In this document: in pieces, positions 8,302 to 16,756 of the stretch | Layout of the letters: every line of letters begins with the position of its first letter | Numbering within the stretch: position 1 is the first letter of the stretch | NCBI GenBank assembly: GCA_963761325.1 | Contig: CAVXGZ010000008.1 | Location: 930,001 to 994,000 of the forward strand | DNA: 64,000 nucleotides | Direction: 5' to 3' | From: Streptantibioticus_C sp963761325 | Lineage (GTDB): Bacteria > Actinomycetota > Actinomycetes > Streptomycetales > Streptomycetaceae | Program-made: the position numbers and the translations under genes | The notes under the pieces: model-generated | Databases searched by the model: none | The model's input: the letters and a program-made list of their open reading frames with translations, nothing else | Told to the model about the DNA's origin: nothing

Positions 8302-9995
8302 TGCTTCCCCTTTTTCTCCGTACGCTCCCGCGCCACCGTCCGGCGGCCGGCCGCGATCGCGGCGGCCCAGGACAGCAGGCCAACGATAGCGAGAGTCCAT
8401 TCCGGAGCCGCACCGATCCGGTCCGCCAGCGTCGTGCCCTTGCGCAGCGGCAGGTCGACGTTGATCACCGCGCGGGTGAACTCCCTGGTGTGCGCCTCGA
8501 CCACGCCGTCCGGGGCGACGTAGGCGCTGATGCCGCTGGTGGCGGCGGCGACCACCGCGCGGCCGTGCTCGACCGCGCGCAGCCGGTACATGGCCAGTTG
8601 CTGGGCGGGCTGGGCGCTGCGGCCGTAGGTGGCGTTGTTGGTCTGCACGACGATGGCGTGCGCCCCGGCGTCGACCGTGTCCCGGACGATGTCGTCGTAG
8701 GCCACCTCGAAGCAGATGACGTCGCCGAGCGTGCCCGGTCCCATCCGCATCACGCCGTTGTGGTCGCCGGGGTAGAAGTCCTTCGGAATCTCCTTGAGCT
8801 GCGGGATCACCCGGGTGAGGATCTTGCGGAACGGCACGTACTCGCCGAACGGCACCGGGTGCTGCTTGGTGTAGGAGGCGCCGGGGCCGGACGTGGGGCT
8901 CCACAGGATGCCCTCGTTCTGCACGTGCTCGGCGTCCGGGCCGTTGACCAGCGCGCCCACCAGGACCGGCACGCCCACCGCCTGGACGGCCTCGGTGATC
9001 CGCGCGTACGCCTGCGGGTAGGTGAACGGGTCGAGGTCGGAGGAGTTCTCCGGCCAGATGACCAGGTCGGGCCGGGGCGCCCGGCCCGCCTTGATGTCCT
9101 GGGCGAGCCGCAGGGTGGCGTTCACGTGGTTGTCGAGGATCTCCAGCGGCCGGCCGAGGAAGTGCATGCCGGGCCGCGCCACGTTGCCCTGCACCAGGGC
9201 GACCTTCATCGACCCGTCCGCCGTGGTCTGGGCCGGCACCGCGAACCCGGCGCACAGCACCGCCGCCGCGAGCGCCAGGCAGCCGGCCACCACGGCCACC
9301 GCACGCCGCCGCGCCGCCGGGTCGGTGCGCAGCCGCCGGCAGCCGAGCACGGCCGCCGCCAGCAGCCCGCCGCACAGCGCCACCGCGAAGCTCACCAGCG
9401 GGGCGCCGCCGAGCGCGGCCAGCGGCGTGAACGGCGAGCCGGTGTTGGCGAACGCCAGCCGGCCCCACGGGAAGCCGCCGAACGGCACCCGGTCGCGGGC
9501 CCACTCCTCGGTCACCCACAGGCACGCGCCCCACAGCGGCCAGCCCGGCAGCCGCGAGGTCAGCGCCAGCGCGGCGCCCAGCGGCGCGAAGAACAGCGCC
9601 TCGATCAGCGACAGGCCGACCACCGCGTCCCAGCCGATCGGATTGAGCCACTCCAGCAGCCACAGGAAGAACGGCAGCGCGAAGACGTACCCGGTCCACG
9701 CCGCCTGCCCGGCCCGGCGGCCCCGGGTCAGCAGGGCGAGCGCGGCGACCGAGACCAGCGAGAACTGCCAGACGCTGAAGGCGGGGAAGGCCAGGGTGAG
9801 CAGCAGGCCGCTGAGCACGGCGAGCAGGCTGCGCCGCCAGTCACGGCGCAGGGCGGCTCCGGTGCGGCGGATCCGGCCGCCGGCGCGCGGCCGGGAGGCC
9901 TCCCGCGGCGCCCGCGACGCGGTGTCGCCGGTCACGGACGGCCCGCCGGGTTCGCCCGCAGGCTCGGCGGTGGCGGTGTCGGGTCGCGGTGGCAA
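8298..9995 (-). CDS. lnt: apolipoprotein N-acyltransferase
   Basis: 565 aa from a TTG at 9995 (AAAGG eight bases upstream); a GTG at 9935 is an alternative that would remove only the variable tail. It N-acylates the lipid-modified cysteine of lipoproteins. There is a roughly 50-residue basic N-terminus, about six to seven membrane segments (about 57-255), then a periplasmic nitrilase-type domain. The catalytic set is visible: E316 in WPENSS, K377 in YTKQH, E385 in PFGEYVPF and C428 in VICFEVAYD. A last membrane segment lies near the C-terminus. It is translationally coupled to ppm. As I recall, S. coelicolor lnt genes lie apart from ppm, so this linkage resembles mycobacteria. Confidence 0.93.
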   Translation of the reverse strand: MPPRPDTATAEPAGEPGGPSVTGDTASRAPREASRPRAGGRIRRTGAALRRDWRRSLLAVLSGLLLTLAFPAFSVWQFSLVSVAALALLTRGRRAGQAAWTGYVFALPFFLWLLEWLNPIGWDAVVGLSLIEALFFAPLGAALALTSRLPGWPLWGACLWVTEEWARDRVPFGGFPWGRLAFANTGSPFTPLAALGGAPLVSFAVALCGGLLAAAVLGCRRLRTDPAARRRAVAVVAGCLALAAAVLCAGFAVPAQTTADGSMKVALVQGNVARPGMHFLGRPLEILDNHVNATLRLAQDIKAGRAPRPDLVIWPENSSDLDPFTYPQAYARITEAVQAVGVPVLVGALVNGPDAEHVQNEGILWSPTSGPGASYTKQHPVPFGEYVPFRKILTRVIPQLKEIPKDFYPGDHNGVMRMGPGTLGDVICFEVAYDDIVRDTVDAGAHAIVVQTNNATYGRSAQPAQQLAMYRLRAVEHGRAVVAAATSGISAYVAPDGVVEAHTREFTRAVINVDLPLRKGTTLADRIGAAPEWTLAIVGLLSWAAAIAAGRRTVARERTEKKGKQ

Positions 9996-10620
9996 GGTCG
10001 CGGCCTTTCTTCTGCTTCCCGGGAAGATCCGGCCCGCGGGGACGCGTGCGGCCGGATCGCGCTGATGGGCTGACCGTACATCGCGTTGATATGAGCCGGG
10101 GTCGCGGGTGCGCGCGGGCCGGCGGGGCCGATCGGGCCGGCCGCGCGGACCGGAGTCGTCCGGTTGGCGGGGACTGCGGGTGGGGACCCGAACGCCCTTC
10201 GGGCCGACCTGGAACCCGCTGGCTGCGAGTCGACCGAGAGCCGTTGTCTACTGAGCGTCCGGGCCCCACCCGGGTCGCACCGGCCGGCCGGGTGGCATCC
10301 CCCCTTGACCCGCCCTCGGGCGGGGAAGGGGCCCTGGCGGGTCGCGTTCCCCTGCCGCGGGCGCTGGACCTGGCTCCCGGTGGCGGTGCGCCCGTGCGGC
10401 GCGCCACCCCATGGCCCAGCGGCGGTCGGGAAAAGGACGGAGGATCCCGGGTCGGACGTCCTGTGGTGGACTCGGCCGAACCTACTCGCCCGCGACCGCA
10501 GCCTGTCAACAGCCGCTTGACCTGCGGTCATTCGACAAATCAGCAGGTCAGTACGGGGCCTGCCGGCCGGGCGCGACAGGCCGAGGGGACATCGTTCGGC
10601 GGTACGGCGGGCCGCCTCGG
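9996..10620. other. 625-bp intergenic region without a convincing gene
   Basis: Open frames here are high-GC artefacts without start signals. What is visible: a hairpin CCCGCCC-TC-GGGCGGG at about 10309-10324, a second possible stem GGTGGCG/CGCCACC (10379-10385 and 10402-10408), and a 7-bp inverted repeat TGACCTG/CAGGTCA (10518-10524 and 10544-10550). These may be the terminator of the upstream amidohydrolase gene and a regulator site. The lnt promoter must lie here but I cannot place it. Confidence 0.4.
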
Positions 10621-12246
10621 TCACTCGTCCGGCCGTGCGTGGACCGTGCGGCCGGCCACCACGGTGCGCAGCGCGACCGGCGGTTCGGCGCCGGGCGTCA
10701 GGTCGGGCAGTCCGGGCGTGCCGGAGCGCGGGTCGGTCGACCAGCCGGCGACGCGTTCGTCCGGCACCTGGACCAGCAGGTCGCCGGCCTGCCACACCAC
10801 GTAGTCGGCCGGTGCGCCGGGCACCAGCACGCCCGCGTCGTCGCGCCGCACGGCCCGCCAGCCGCCCCGGGTGTGCGCGGTGAAGGCGGCCCGCACCGAG
10901 ATCCGGTGCTCGGGCGTGCGGTGGAAGGCGGCGGCCCGCACCGTGCCCCAGGGGTCGAGCGGGGTGACCGGGCTGTCCGAGCCGAGCGCCAGCGGCACCC
11001 CGGCCTTGAGCAGGGCCGCGTACGGGTTCAGGCTGGCCGCCCGCGCCGCGCCGAGCCGGTCGGCGTACATGCCCCGCTCACCGCCCCACGCGGCGTCGAA
11101 GGCCGGCTGCACGGAGGCCACCAGGCCGAGTTCGGCCAGCGCGGCGACGGTGGCGGCGTCCAGCATCTCGGCGTGCTCCACCCGGTGTCTGGCGGCCCGT
11201 ACCCGGTCGGTGCCGACCCGTTCGGCCGCCTCGCGCACGCCGGCGACCACCGCGGCCGTCGCGGCGTCCCCGATGGCGTGGAAGCCCGCCTGCAGGCCCG
11301 CCTCGGTGCAGGCGGCGACGTGGTCGGCGATCTGCCGGGCGGTCAGGTAGGCGACCCCGGTGTGCGGCGCGTCGGCGTAGGGCCGGTGCAGGCAGGCGGT
11401 GTGCGAGCCGAGCGAGCCGTCCACGAACAGGTCGCCGGCCGCGCCGACCGCGCCGAGGTCGCGCACCCGGTCCAGGTCGGAGGCGGTGGCCACCGCCTCG
11501 GCCCAGTAGCCGAAGACGCGCACTCCGGGCTCGTCGCGGGCCAGCGCCAGCAGGCCGGTCAGGTCGTCGGGCGAGGAGATGTCGGGGCCGGCGCACTCGT
11601 GGATCGCGCCGATGCCCTGGGCGGCGGCGTGCCGCAGGGCCGCGCGCTGGGCCGCGCGCCGCTGCGCCGCCGAGACGGTGCCGTGCGCCGCGCCGCGCAC
11701 CGCGTGATGCGCCTCGCGGGTGAGCGGGCCGGCCGGGTCGAAGCCGGCGAGCGACCCGACGGCCGGGCAGCGCTCCAGCAGGGCGGTGCTGGCCAGCGCG
11801 GAGTGCACGTCGGTGCGGCTGAGGTAGGCGGCCCGCCCGCCGGTGGCCGCGTCGAGTTCGGCGCGGGTCGGCGGGCGGCGCTCCGGCCAGCGGGTCTCGT
11901 CCCAGCCGTGGCCGAGCAGCACCGGGTCGTCAGGGCGGCCGGCGGCGTGCGCGGCGATCCGGGCGAGCGCGTCGGCCAGGCCGGCGGCCCCGGACAGGTC
12001 GAGCCCGGTGAGCGCGAGCCCGGTCGCGGTGGTGTGCACGTGCGCGTCGGTGAAGGCCGGGGTGACCAGCGCGCCGCCGAGGTCCACCACCTCGTCCACC
12101 CCGTCGGCGAAGCCGTCCGCCGCCCCCTCCGAGCCGATCCAGGCGACGGACTCCCCGTCGGTGACCATGGCGGTGGCGAAGGGGTCGGCGGGGCTGTACA
12201 CGGTGCCGTTGCGCAGCAGCACGGTGCCGGGGGTGCGCTCGTTCAT
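10621..12246 (-). CDS. amidohydrolase family protein (YtcJ-like)
   Basis: 541 aa, ATG start. It is a metal-dependent amidohydrolase of the YtcJ type. The metal-binding motif DAHVHTTATG lies at about residues 67-76, the FHAIGDAA and HRVEHAEML histidine motifs in the middle, and LGSDSPVTPLDPW supplies the late aspartate. The N- and C-terminal segments form the typical beta-sandwich (LLRNGTVYSP and ADYVVWQAGD). The substrate cannot be read from the sequence; relatives act on N-substituted or formamide-type compounds. No signal peptide is seen. It is 46 bp downstream of the Lrp-type gene on the same strand, so the two may be co-transcribed. Confidence 0.87.
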   Translation of the reverse strand: MNERTPGTVLLRNGTVYSPADPFATAMVTDGESVAWIGSEGAADGFADGVDEVVDLGGALVTPAFTDAHVHTTATGLALTGLDLSGAAGLADALARIAAHAAGRPDDPVLLGHGWDETRWPERRPPTRAELDAATGGRAAYLSRTDVHSALASTALLERCPAVGSLAGFDPAGPLTREAHHAVRGAAHGTVSAAQRRAAQRAALRHAAAQGIGAIHECAGPDISSPDDLTGLLALARDEPGVRVFGYWAEAVATASDLDRVRDLGAVGAAGDLFVDGSLGSHTACLHRPYADAPHTGVAYLTARQIADHVAACTEAGLQAGFHAIGDAATAAVVAGVREAAERVGTDRVRAARHRVEHAEMLDAATVAALAELGLVASVQPAFDAAWGGERGMYADRLGAARAASLNPYAALLKAGVPLALGSDSPVTPLDPWGTVRAAAFHRTPEHRISVRAAFTAHTRGGWRAVRRDDAGVLVPGAPADYVVWQAGDLLVQVPDERVAGWSTDPRSGTPGLPDLTPGAEPPVALRTVVAGRTVHARPDE

Positions 12247-12292
12247 GGCACACAGTCTGGCGCCTGGCCGCGCGGCCGGGGCGGCCGGGTGA

Positions 12293-12733
12293 TCACACCT
12301 GCGGCGGACGGGCCTCGTACGGGGTGGAGAGCACCACGGTGGTCCGGGTGGAGACGCCGGCCAGCGTGCGGATCCGGGCGAGCAGCAGCTCCAGGTCGCC
12401 GGGGGTGGCGACCCGCACCTTGAGGATGTAGTTCTCGTCGCCGGCCACGCTGTGGCACGCCTCGATCTCCCGGACCTCGGCCAGCCGGTCGGCGATGTCG
12501 TCGGGCGCGCTGGGGTCGAAGGGGGCGACCGAGATGAACGCGGTCAGCGACAGGCCGACCGCCTCGGGATCGACGAGGGCGGCGTACCCGCGGATGACGC
12601 CGCGCTGCTCCAGCCGGCGCACCCGCTGGTGCACCGCCGAGGTGGACAGGCCGGTGGCCTTGCCCAGGTCGGTGTAGCTCATCCGCCCATCGGCGACGAG
12701 CTGTTCCACGATCTGCCGGTCCAACTCCTCCAC
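12293..12733 (-). CDS. Lrp/AsnC family regulator
   Basis: 146 aa from a GTG at 12733. The N-terminal HTH (TDLGKATGLSTSAVHQRVRRLE, about residues 21-42) is followed by the RAM effector domain with SVAGDENYILKVR. These feast/famine regulators bind amino acids and form octamers on DNA. Upstream of the amidohydrolase gene on the same strand, and divergent from the gene at 12949. Its target and effector are unknown. Confidence 0.9.
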   Translation of the reverse strand: MEELDRQIVEQLVADGRMSYTDLGKATGLSTSAVHQRVRRLEQRGVIRGYAALVDPEAVGLSLTAFISVAPFDPSAPDDIADRLAEVREIEACHSVAGDENYILKVRVATPGDLELLLARIRTLAGVSTRTTVVLSTPYEARPPQV

Positions 12734-12948
12734 AGCGGATCAACCTACTGCCCGGGCGCCCTTCCGGCACAACGAGCACCGTGCGCCCCCCTGCGCCCCT
12801 GTGTGTGATCAATGCCACAGCACGTGCGCCCGCCGGGTTCTGACGCTGTGGTTACGGGAGCGTCACGGCGGGAAATGCTCAGCTCGGGCCGTGGCCGTGT
12901 AGCCCGGCTCACACCCACAAGGGTGCCCGCCACAGGGGGAGAACCACC

Positions 12949-13425
12949 ATGCGCGCATTGAAGCGGCCGAGCCGCGGTGTCCGCACGCGCTCCGTGCTCG
13001 ACCACGAGCCGGACGCGACCGAGAACAGCGACGACGCCGTGACCGGCGAGTTCGCCGACGGCGAGGAGTTCGACGAGCCGAGCGACCAGGGCGACTTCGA
13101 GGAGGACCTCTACAACATCTTCCGGGTCTACTGCCCGGACTGCGCGCGGCCCATCGCGCTGCTGGCCGACGAGCAGGTGCTGCCGGAGCACGCCCTGTGC
13201 TCGACGCCCTGGAACCCGTTCGGGCTCAGCGTGTGCGCCGGCTCCGGCCGGGCGGTCGCCGACGCGAGGCCGCTGGACGGCGCCATGGACGGCACCGAGC
13301 AGGACGTGGCCGTGCTGCTGACGCTGCCCGCCGGGCTCGACTGGCGCAAGCAGCCCTTCTCGCACGCGGGCGGACCCGGCTCGCGCCCGATCCGGGTGCC
13401 GCGGGTGCGCGAGCCGCAGGGCTGA
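12949..13425 (+). CDS. conserved actinomycete protein with a Cys-rich motif, function unknown
   Basis: 158 aa, ATG at 12949 with GGGGGAG upstream. I do not recognise a characterised family. The first 60 residues are strongly acidic (many Glu/Asp), then comes a compact hydrophobic/cysteine part: YCPDCARPIALLADEQ, then H, C and C at about residues 83, 86 and 98, which could hold a zinc ion. The end is basic (SRPIRVPRVREP). No signal peptide or membrane segment. It stands alone between the divergent Lrp gene and a convergent acyl-CoA dehydrogenase gene. The leader contains CACCC-ACAA-GGGTG close to the start. Confidence 0.75.
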   Translation: MRALKRPSRGVRTRSVLDHEPDATENSDDAVTGEFADGEEFDEPSDQGDFEEDLYNIFRVYCPDCARPIALLADEQVLPEHALCSTPWNPFGLSVCAGSGRAVADARPLDGAMDGTEQDVAVLLTLPAGLDWRKQPFSHAGGPGSRPIRVPRVREPQG

Positions 13426-13450
13426 CCGCCCGCCGGCCGGGAAGTCGTCA

Positions 13451-13483
13451 GGGGCCGCGCCCGCCGTGGCGGTACCCGGCCCC
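13451..13483. terminator. nested hairpin between convergent genes
   Basis: An outer stem GGGGCCG/CGGCCCC (13451-13457 and 13477-13483) encloses an inner stem CCGCC-GT-GGCGG (13461-13472). It lies 25 bp after one stop codon and 15 bp before the other, so it can end both transcripts. Confidence 0.65.
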
Positions 13484-13498
13484 CCAACGAACACCGCG

Positions 13499-14674
13499 TC
13501 AGGCCCGGGACTCCGGGCCGGCGACGTGACGGGCGATCACCATCCGCTGGATCTGGTTGGTGCCCTCGACGATCTGCAGCACCTTCGCCTCCCGCAGGTA
13601 CCGCTCGGCGGGGAAGTCCGCCGTGTAGCCGTAGCCGCCCATCAGCTGCACCGCGTCGGTGGTCACCTTCATCGCGGTGTCGGTGCACAGCAGCTTGGCC
13701 ATCGCCGCCTGCTTGCTGAACGGCAGCCCCGCGTCGCGCAGCCGGGCGGCCGTCAGGTACATCGCCCGGCCCGCCTCGATGCCGGTCGCCATGTCGGCGA
13801 GCATGAAGCGCAGGCCCTGGAAGTCGGCGAGCGGGTGGCCGAACTGCCGGCGCTGCGTGACGAACGCCAGCGCCTCGTCCAGCGCCGCCTGCGCCAGGCC
13901 CACCGCGCACGCGGCGATGCCGAGCCGCCCTGAGTCCAGCGCGGCCAGCGCGATGGAGAAGCCCTGGCCCTCCTCGCCGACCCGGCGGGCGTCGTCCACC
14001 CACACGCCGTCCAGGTGGATCTGGGCGGTCGGTGAGCCCTTCAGGCCCATCTTGTGCTCCGGGGCGGCGGCGCTCAGCCCCTCGGCGTCGCCGGGCACCA
14101 GGAACGCGGTGATGCCGTGTGCGCCCTCGGCTCCGGTGCGGGCCAGCACGGTGTAGAAGTCGGCGATGCCGCCGTGGGTGATCCACGCCTTGCCGCCCTC
14201 GATCCGCCAGCCGTCGCCGTCCCGGGTGGCCCGGGTGCGCAGGCTGGCGGCGTCGGAGCCGGCGCCGGGCTCGGACAGGCAGTACGCGCCCAGCAGGGTG
14301 CCGCCGAGCATGGCGGGCAGGTGTTCGGCCCGCTGCTGCTTGGTGCCGAACTGGGCGACCGCGTGGCAGGCCAGGGTGTGGACGCTGACGCCGAGGCCCA
14401 CCGTCAGCCGGACGGCGGCGAGTTCCTCCAGCACCTGCAGGTAGACCTCGTACGGCTGCTCCGCGCCGCCGTACTCCTGCGGATAGGGCAGCCCGAGCAG
14501 GCCGGCCGCGCCGATGGTGGCGAAGACGCCGCGCGGGAAGCGCCCCTCGTCCTCCTCCTGCGCCGCCCGTGGGCGGATCTCGCGCTGGGCGATCTCATGC
14601 GTGAGTTCCAGCAGGTCGCGGGCCTCCTCGGTGGGCAGGTGACGTTCGACCGGCTGCGGGCCGTCGGGACGCAT
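13499..14674 (-). CDS. acyl-CoA dehydrogenase
   Basis: 391 aa from the ATG at 14674, with GGGAGG eight bases upstream. FAD-dependent alpha,beta-dehydrogenation of acyl-CoA esters. Typical motifs: CLSEPGAGSDAASL (first signature), RRQFGHPLADFQ, LMGGYGYTADFPAERYLREAK and the catalytic glutamate in IVEGTNQIQRM. Length is normal for the family. Chain length or branched-chain preference cannot be told. It stands alone; the downstream neighbour is convergent and a small lipoprotein gene is divergent. Confidence 0.93.
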   Translation of the reverse strand: MRPDGPQPVERHLPTEEARDLLELTHEIAQREIRPRAAQEEDEGRFPRGVFATIGAAGLLGLPYPQEYGGAEQPYEVYLQVLEELAAVRLTVGLGVSVHTLACHAVAQFGTKQQRAEHLPAMLGGTLLGAYCLSEPGAGSDAASLRTRATRDGDGWRIEGGKAWITHGGIADFYTVLARTGAEGAHGITAFLVPGDAEGLSAAAPEHKMGLKGSPTAQIHLDGVWVDDARRVGEEGQGFSIALAALDSGRLGIAACAVGLAQAALDEALAFVTQRRQFGHPLADFQGLRFMLADMATGIEAGRAMYLTAARLRDAGLPFSKQAAMAKLLCTDTAMKVTTDAVQLMGGYGYTADFPAERYLREAKVLQIVEGTNQIQRMVIARHVAGPESRA

Positions 14675-15039
14675 GGCGGCGCTCCTCCCTTGTCGGGCGC
14701 TTCGGCGGTGGGCCAGGGGTGGGGCCGCGGCCGTCGGATGGTGAGGCCGCAGGTCGCTGAGGGTCCTGGCCGGGTCGCGGTCTGGCTGATCAGCGGCTTG
14801 TGGCCGTAGGAGTATGCCCGATCGGGGGTCTTCCGTCACGGACCGGTTGCCCGGTAGTACTCCGCGGGCCCTGCTGCCGCCTGCGTGCCGGGCCGGTGGA
14901 CGGCCCTCGTTCGGTGCCATCGGCGGGTGCCGCCGGTGGGTTGGATCGCGTACGACGGGTACGTACTCGGACTCGACGGCGTGCCGTCGCGGGAACCGGA
15001 TCACGTGGACAAGTGATAACGACTGGTACTGGAGGACCC
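14675..15039. other. 365-bp spacer between divergent acyl-CoA dehydrogenase and lipoprotein genes
   Basis: No gene is seen. It holds the sigma-B-like promoter listed at 14938-14962 and a short inverted repeat CGTAC-N5-GTACG at about 14949-14963 that overlaps it. Confidence 0.4.
14938..14962 (+). promoter_or_regulatory. candidate sigma-B type promoter
   Basis: GGGTT, 14 bp, GGGTAC. This fits the Streptomyces stress sigma-B consensus GNNTN-N14..16-GGGTA(C/T). The distance to the lipoprotein start is about 75 bp. A match of this length can occur by chance. Confidence 0.4.
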
Positions 15040-15432
15040 ATGGGGCGCGGCGTTGGCGGACCGATCGCGGCGGCGGCCGCCGGGGCGGCGGTGGCGGTGC
15101 TGGCGGCCGGTTGCGGCGGCCCGGCGGGGCGTCCGCAGGCCCGTCCGACCACCCTGGAGCGGCTGGCCTCGGCGGCGGGCTGCGACCCGGCGATCCAGGC
15201 GAACGCGGCCGACCTGCGGGAGGGCACCTGCCTGACCGCGCGCGGCAGCTACGTCCTGGCGACCTTCCGCACCACGGCCGGCATGCGGACCTGGCTGGCG
15301 GACGCGCGGGGCTACAGCGGCGCGTACCTGGTCGGGGCGCGCTGGGTGGTCGGCGGCCCGCGCGGCGCGCTGCGTCCGGTGCAGGAGCGGCTGGGCGGGT
15401 CGGTGGAGCAGGCCGGGCAGCCCGGCGGCTGA
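15040..15432 (+). CDS. small putative lipoprotein
   Basis: 130 aa, ATG at 15040 with GGAGG five bases upstream. The N-terminus has a hydrophobic Ala/Val-rich stretch ending in a lipobox LAAGC with the modified cysteine at residue 25. Downstream is a small domain with two more cysteines (AGCDPAI and EGTCLTARG) in a pattern that would suit a disulfide, and FRTTAGMRTWLADARGY. I know no function. It is likely anchored outside the membrane. Convergent with the acetyltransferase gene. Confidence 0.72.
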   Translation: MGRGVGGPIAAAAAGAAVAVLAAGCGGPAGRPQARPTTLERLASAAGCDPAIQANAADLREGTCLTARGSYVLATFRTTAGMRTWLADARGYSGAYLVGARWVVGGPRGALRPVQERLGGSVEQAGQPGG

Positions 15433-15449
15433 CCGGCCGGCGCGCGGCT

Positions 15450-15992
15450 TCAGCCGGCCGGCCGCCACTCCTCGACGAGCAGGCCGAGGATCACCTCGTC
15501 GGCGAACTCCCCGTACGCCCACGCGGCGGCCCGCCGGGTGCCCTCGACGACGAAGCCGGACCGGGCGGCGGCGCCCAGCATCGCGGCGTTGTCCGCCAGG
15601 GTCTCGATCTGCAGCCGGCGCAGTCCGCGCACGGCGAACCCGTACTCGCACAGCACCCGCACCACGTCGGTGCCGATCCCCCGGCCCCGTGCCGAGGCGA
15701 ACAGCGACACGCCGAGGTGCGCCGCGCGGTTGTGCAGGTCGATCCCCCACAACAGGGCCTCGCCGACCGGCCGGTCACCGCCGGGCTGGTCCGGGGCCGG
15801 CTCCACCACGGTGAAGACCGCCGCGCCCGGTGACGGCTCGGCGGCGTAGACCGACGCGGCGGGCGGCACCGGGGTCCACGGCCGGGTGTCGGCGCGCGCC
15901 CGGGTCACGACGTCGCCGTACAACTCGGAGTGCAGCAGGGGCACATCGGTCTCGAAGCGGGCCCGCAGCGCGATTCTCTTCCCTCGTATCAC
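15450..15992 (-). CDS. GNAT family N-acetyltransferase
   Basis: 180 aa, GTG start at 15992. It resembles the RimJ/RimL branch: GVSLFASARGRGIGTDVVRVL contains the acetyl-CoA pyrophosphate loop (Q/RxxGxG/A type) near residues 95-115, and the C-terminal RSGFVVEGTRRAAAWAYGEFADEVIL is typical of this branch. The acceptor (a protein N-terminus or small molecule) is unknown. Divergent from the alkB-like gene with a roughly 100-bp spacer. Confidence 0.85.
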   Translation of the reverse strand: MIRGKRIALRARFETDVPLLHSELYGDVVTRARADTRPWTPVPPAASVYAAEPSPGAAVFTVVEPAPDQPGGDRPVGEALLWGIDLHNRAAHLGVSLFASARGRGIGTDVVRVLCEYGFAVRGLRRLQIETLADNAAMLGAAARSGFVVEGTRRAAAWAYGEFADEVILGLLVEEWRPAG

Positions 15993-16093
15993 CCCGCATG
16001 CCTACCGGCCGGGACGAGCGCGGTTCAACCGGTTAACGGTTGCCCGCTCGAAATATTCGCTCACTTGTTCTAGTCGATGGTTATGCTGGGCCC

Positions 16094-16720
16094 ATGACCG
16101 CGCTACAGGGCTCACTCTTCGACGCCGCCGACCAGGTGGGGCTGCGCCCGCTGGCCGGGGTGCGCCGCACCGGGCTGGCGCACGGGGCGTGGCTCGACGT
16201 GCTGCCGGGCTGGCTGACCGGCGCCGACCTGCTGTTCGCCGCGCTCGCGCGGACCGTGCCGTGGCACGCCGAGCGGCGGCAGATGTACGACCGGACGGTC
16301 GACGTCCCGCGGCTGCTGTCGTACTACCGGGCGGAAGACCCGCTGCCGCACCCGGTGCTGGACGCCGCCCGGGCGGCGCTGAGCGCGCACTACGGCCCGG
16401 AGCTGGGCGAGCCGTTCCGCAGCGCGGGGCTGTGCTACTACCGCGACGGCCGCGACAGCGTGGCCTGGCACGGCGACCGGATCGGCCGCGGCGCGCGGGA
16501 GGACACCATGGTGGCGATCGTCTCGGTCGGCGAGCCGCGGCTGCTGGCCCTGCGCCCGCGACAGGGCGGCGGGCCGACGATCCGCACGCCGCTCGGGCAC
16601 GGGGACCTGGTGGTGATGGGCGGCAGCTGCCAGCGCACCTGGGACCACGCGGTCCCCAAGACCGGCCGGCCGGTCGGACCGCGCATCAGCATCCAGTTCC
16701 GGCCGGCGGGCGTGGCCTGA
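16094..16720 (+). CDS. alkB: AlkB-type 2-oxoglutarate/Fe(II) dioxygenase
   Basis: 208 aa from the ATG at 16094. It repairs alkylated nucleobases by oxidative demethylation. The iron ligands are H126 and D128 (WHGDRIG) and H185 (WDHAVP); the 2-oxoglutarate arginines are in PRISIQFR (R197 and R203). Nucleotide-recognition features such as CYYRDGRDSVAWH are present. TATGCT lies 5 bp before the start, so the transcript may be leaderless. No Ada-type gene is near. Confidence 0.92.
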   Translation: MTALQGSLFDAADQVGLRPLAGVRRTGLAHGAWLDVLPGWLTGADLLFAALARTVPWHAERRQMYDRTVDVPRLLSYYRAEDPLPHPVLDAARAALSAHYGPELGEPFRSAGLCYYRDGRDSVAWHGDRIGRGAREDTMVAIVSVGEPRLLALRPRQGGGPTIRTPLGHGDLVVMGGSCQRTWDHAVPKTGRPVGPRISIQFRPAGVA

Positions 16721-16756
16721 CCCCGGGACGCCGGAGCCAGGCCGCGCCCGGTCGGT

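Noticed and set aside
9932..10081. A 49-codon upstream ORF whose TGA overlaps an alternative lnt start (GTGA)
   Set aside because: Suggestive of coupling, but the codon composition is Pro/Arg-rich and no ribosome site precedes its ATG; probably chance.
10411..12423. A 670-codon plus-strand open frame opposite the amidohydrolase and Lrp genes
   Set aside because: It is antisense to two genes with clear motifs, has Arg/Gly/Val-rich composition typical of non-coding frames in high-GC DNA, and no ribosome binding site.
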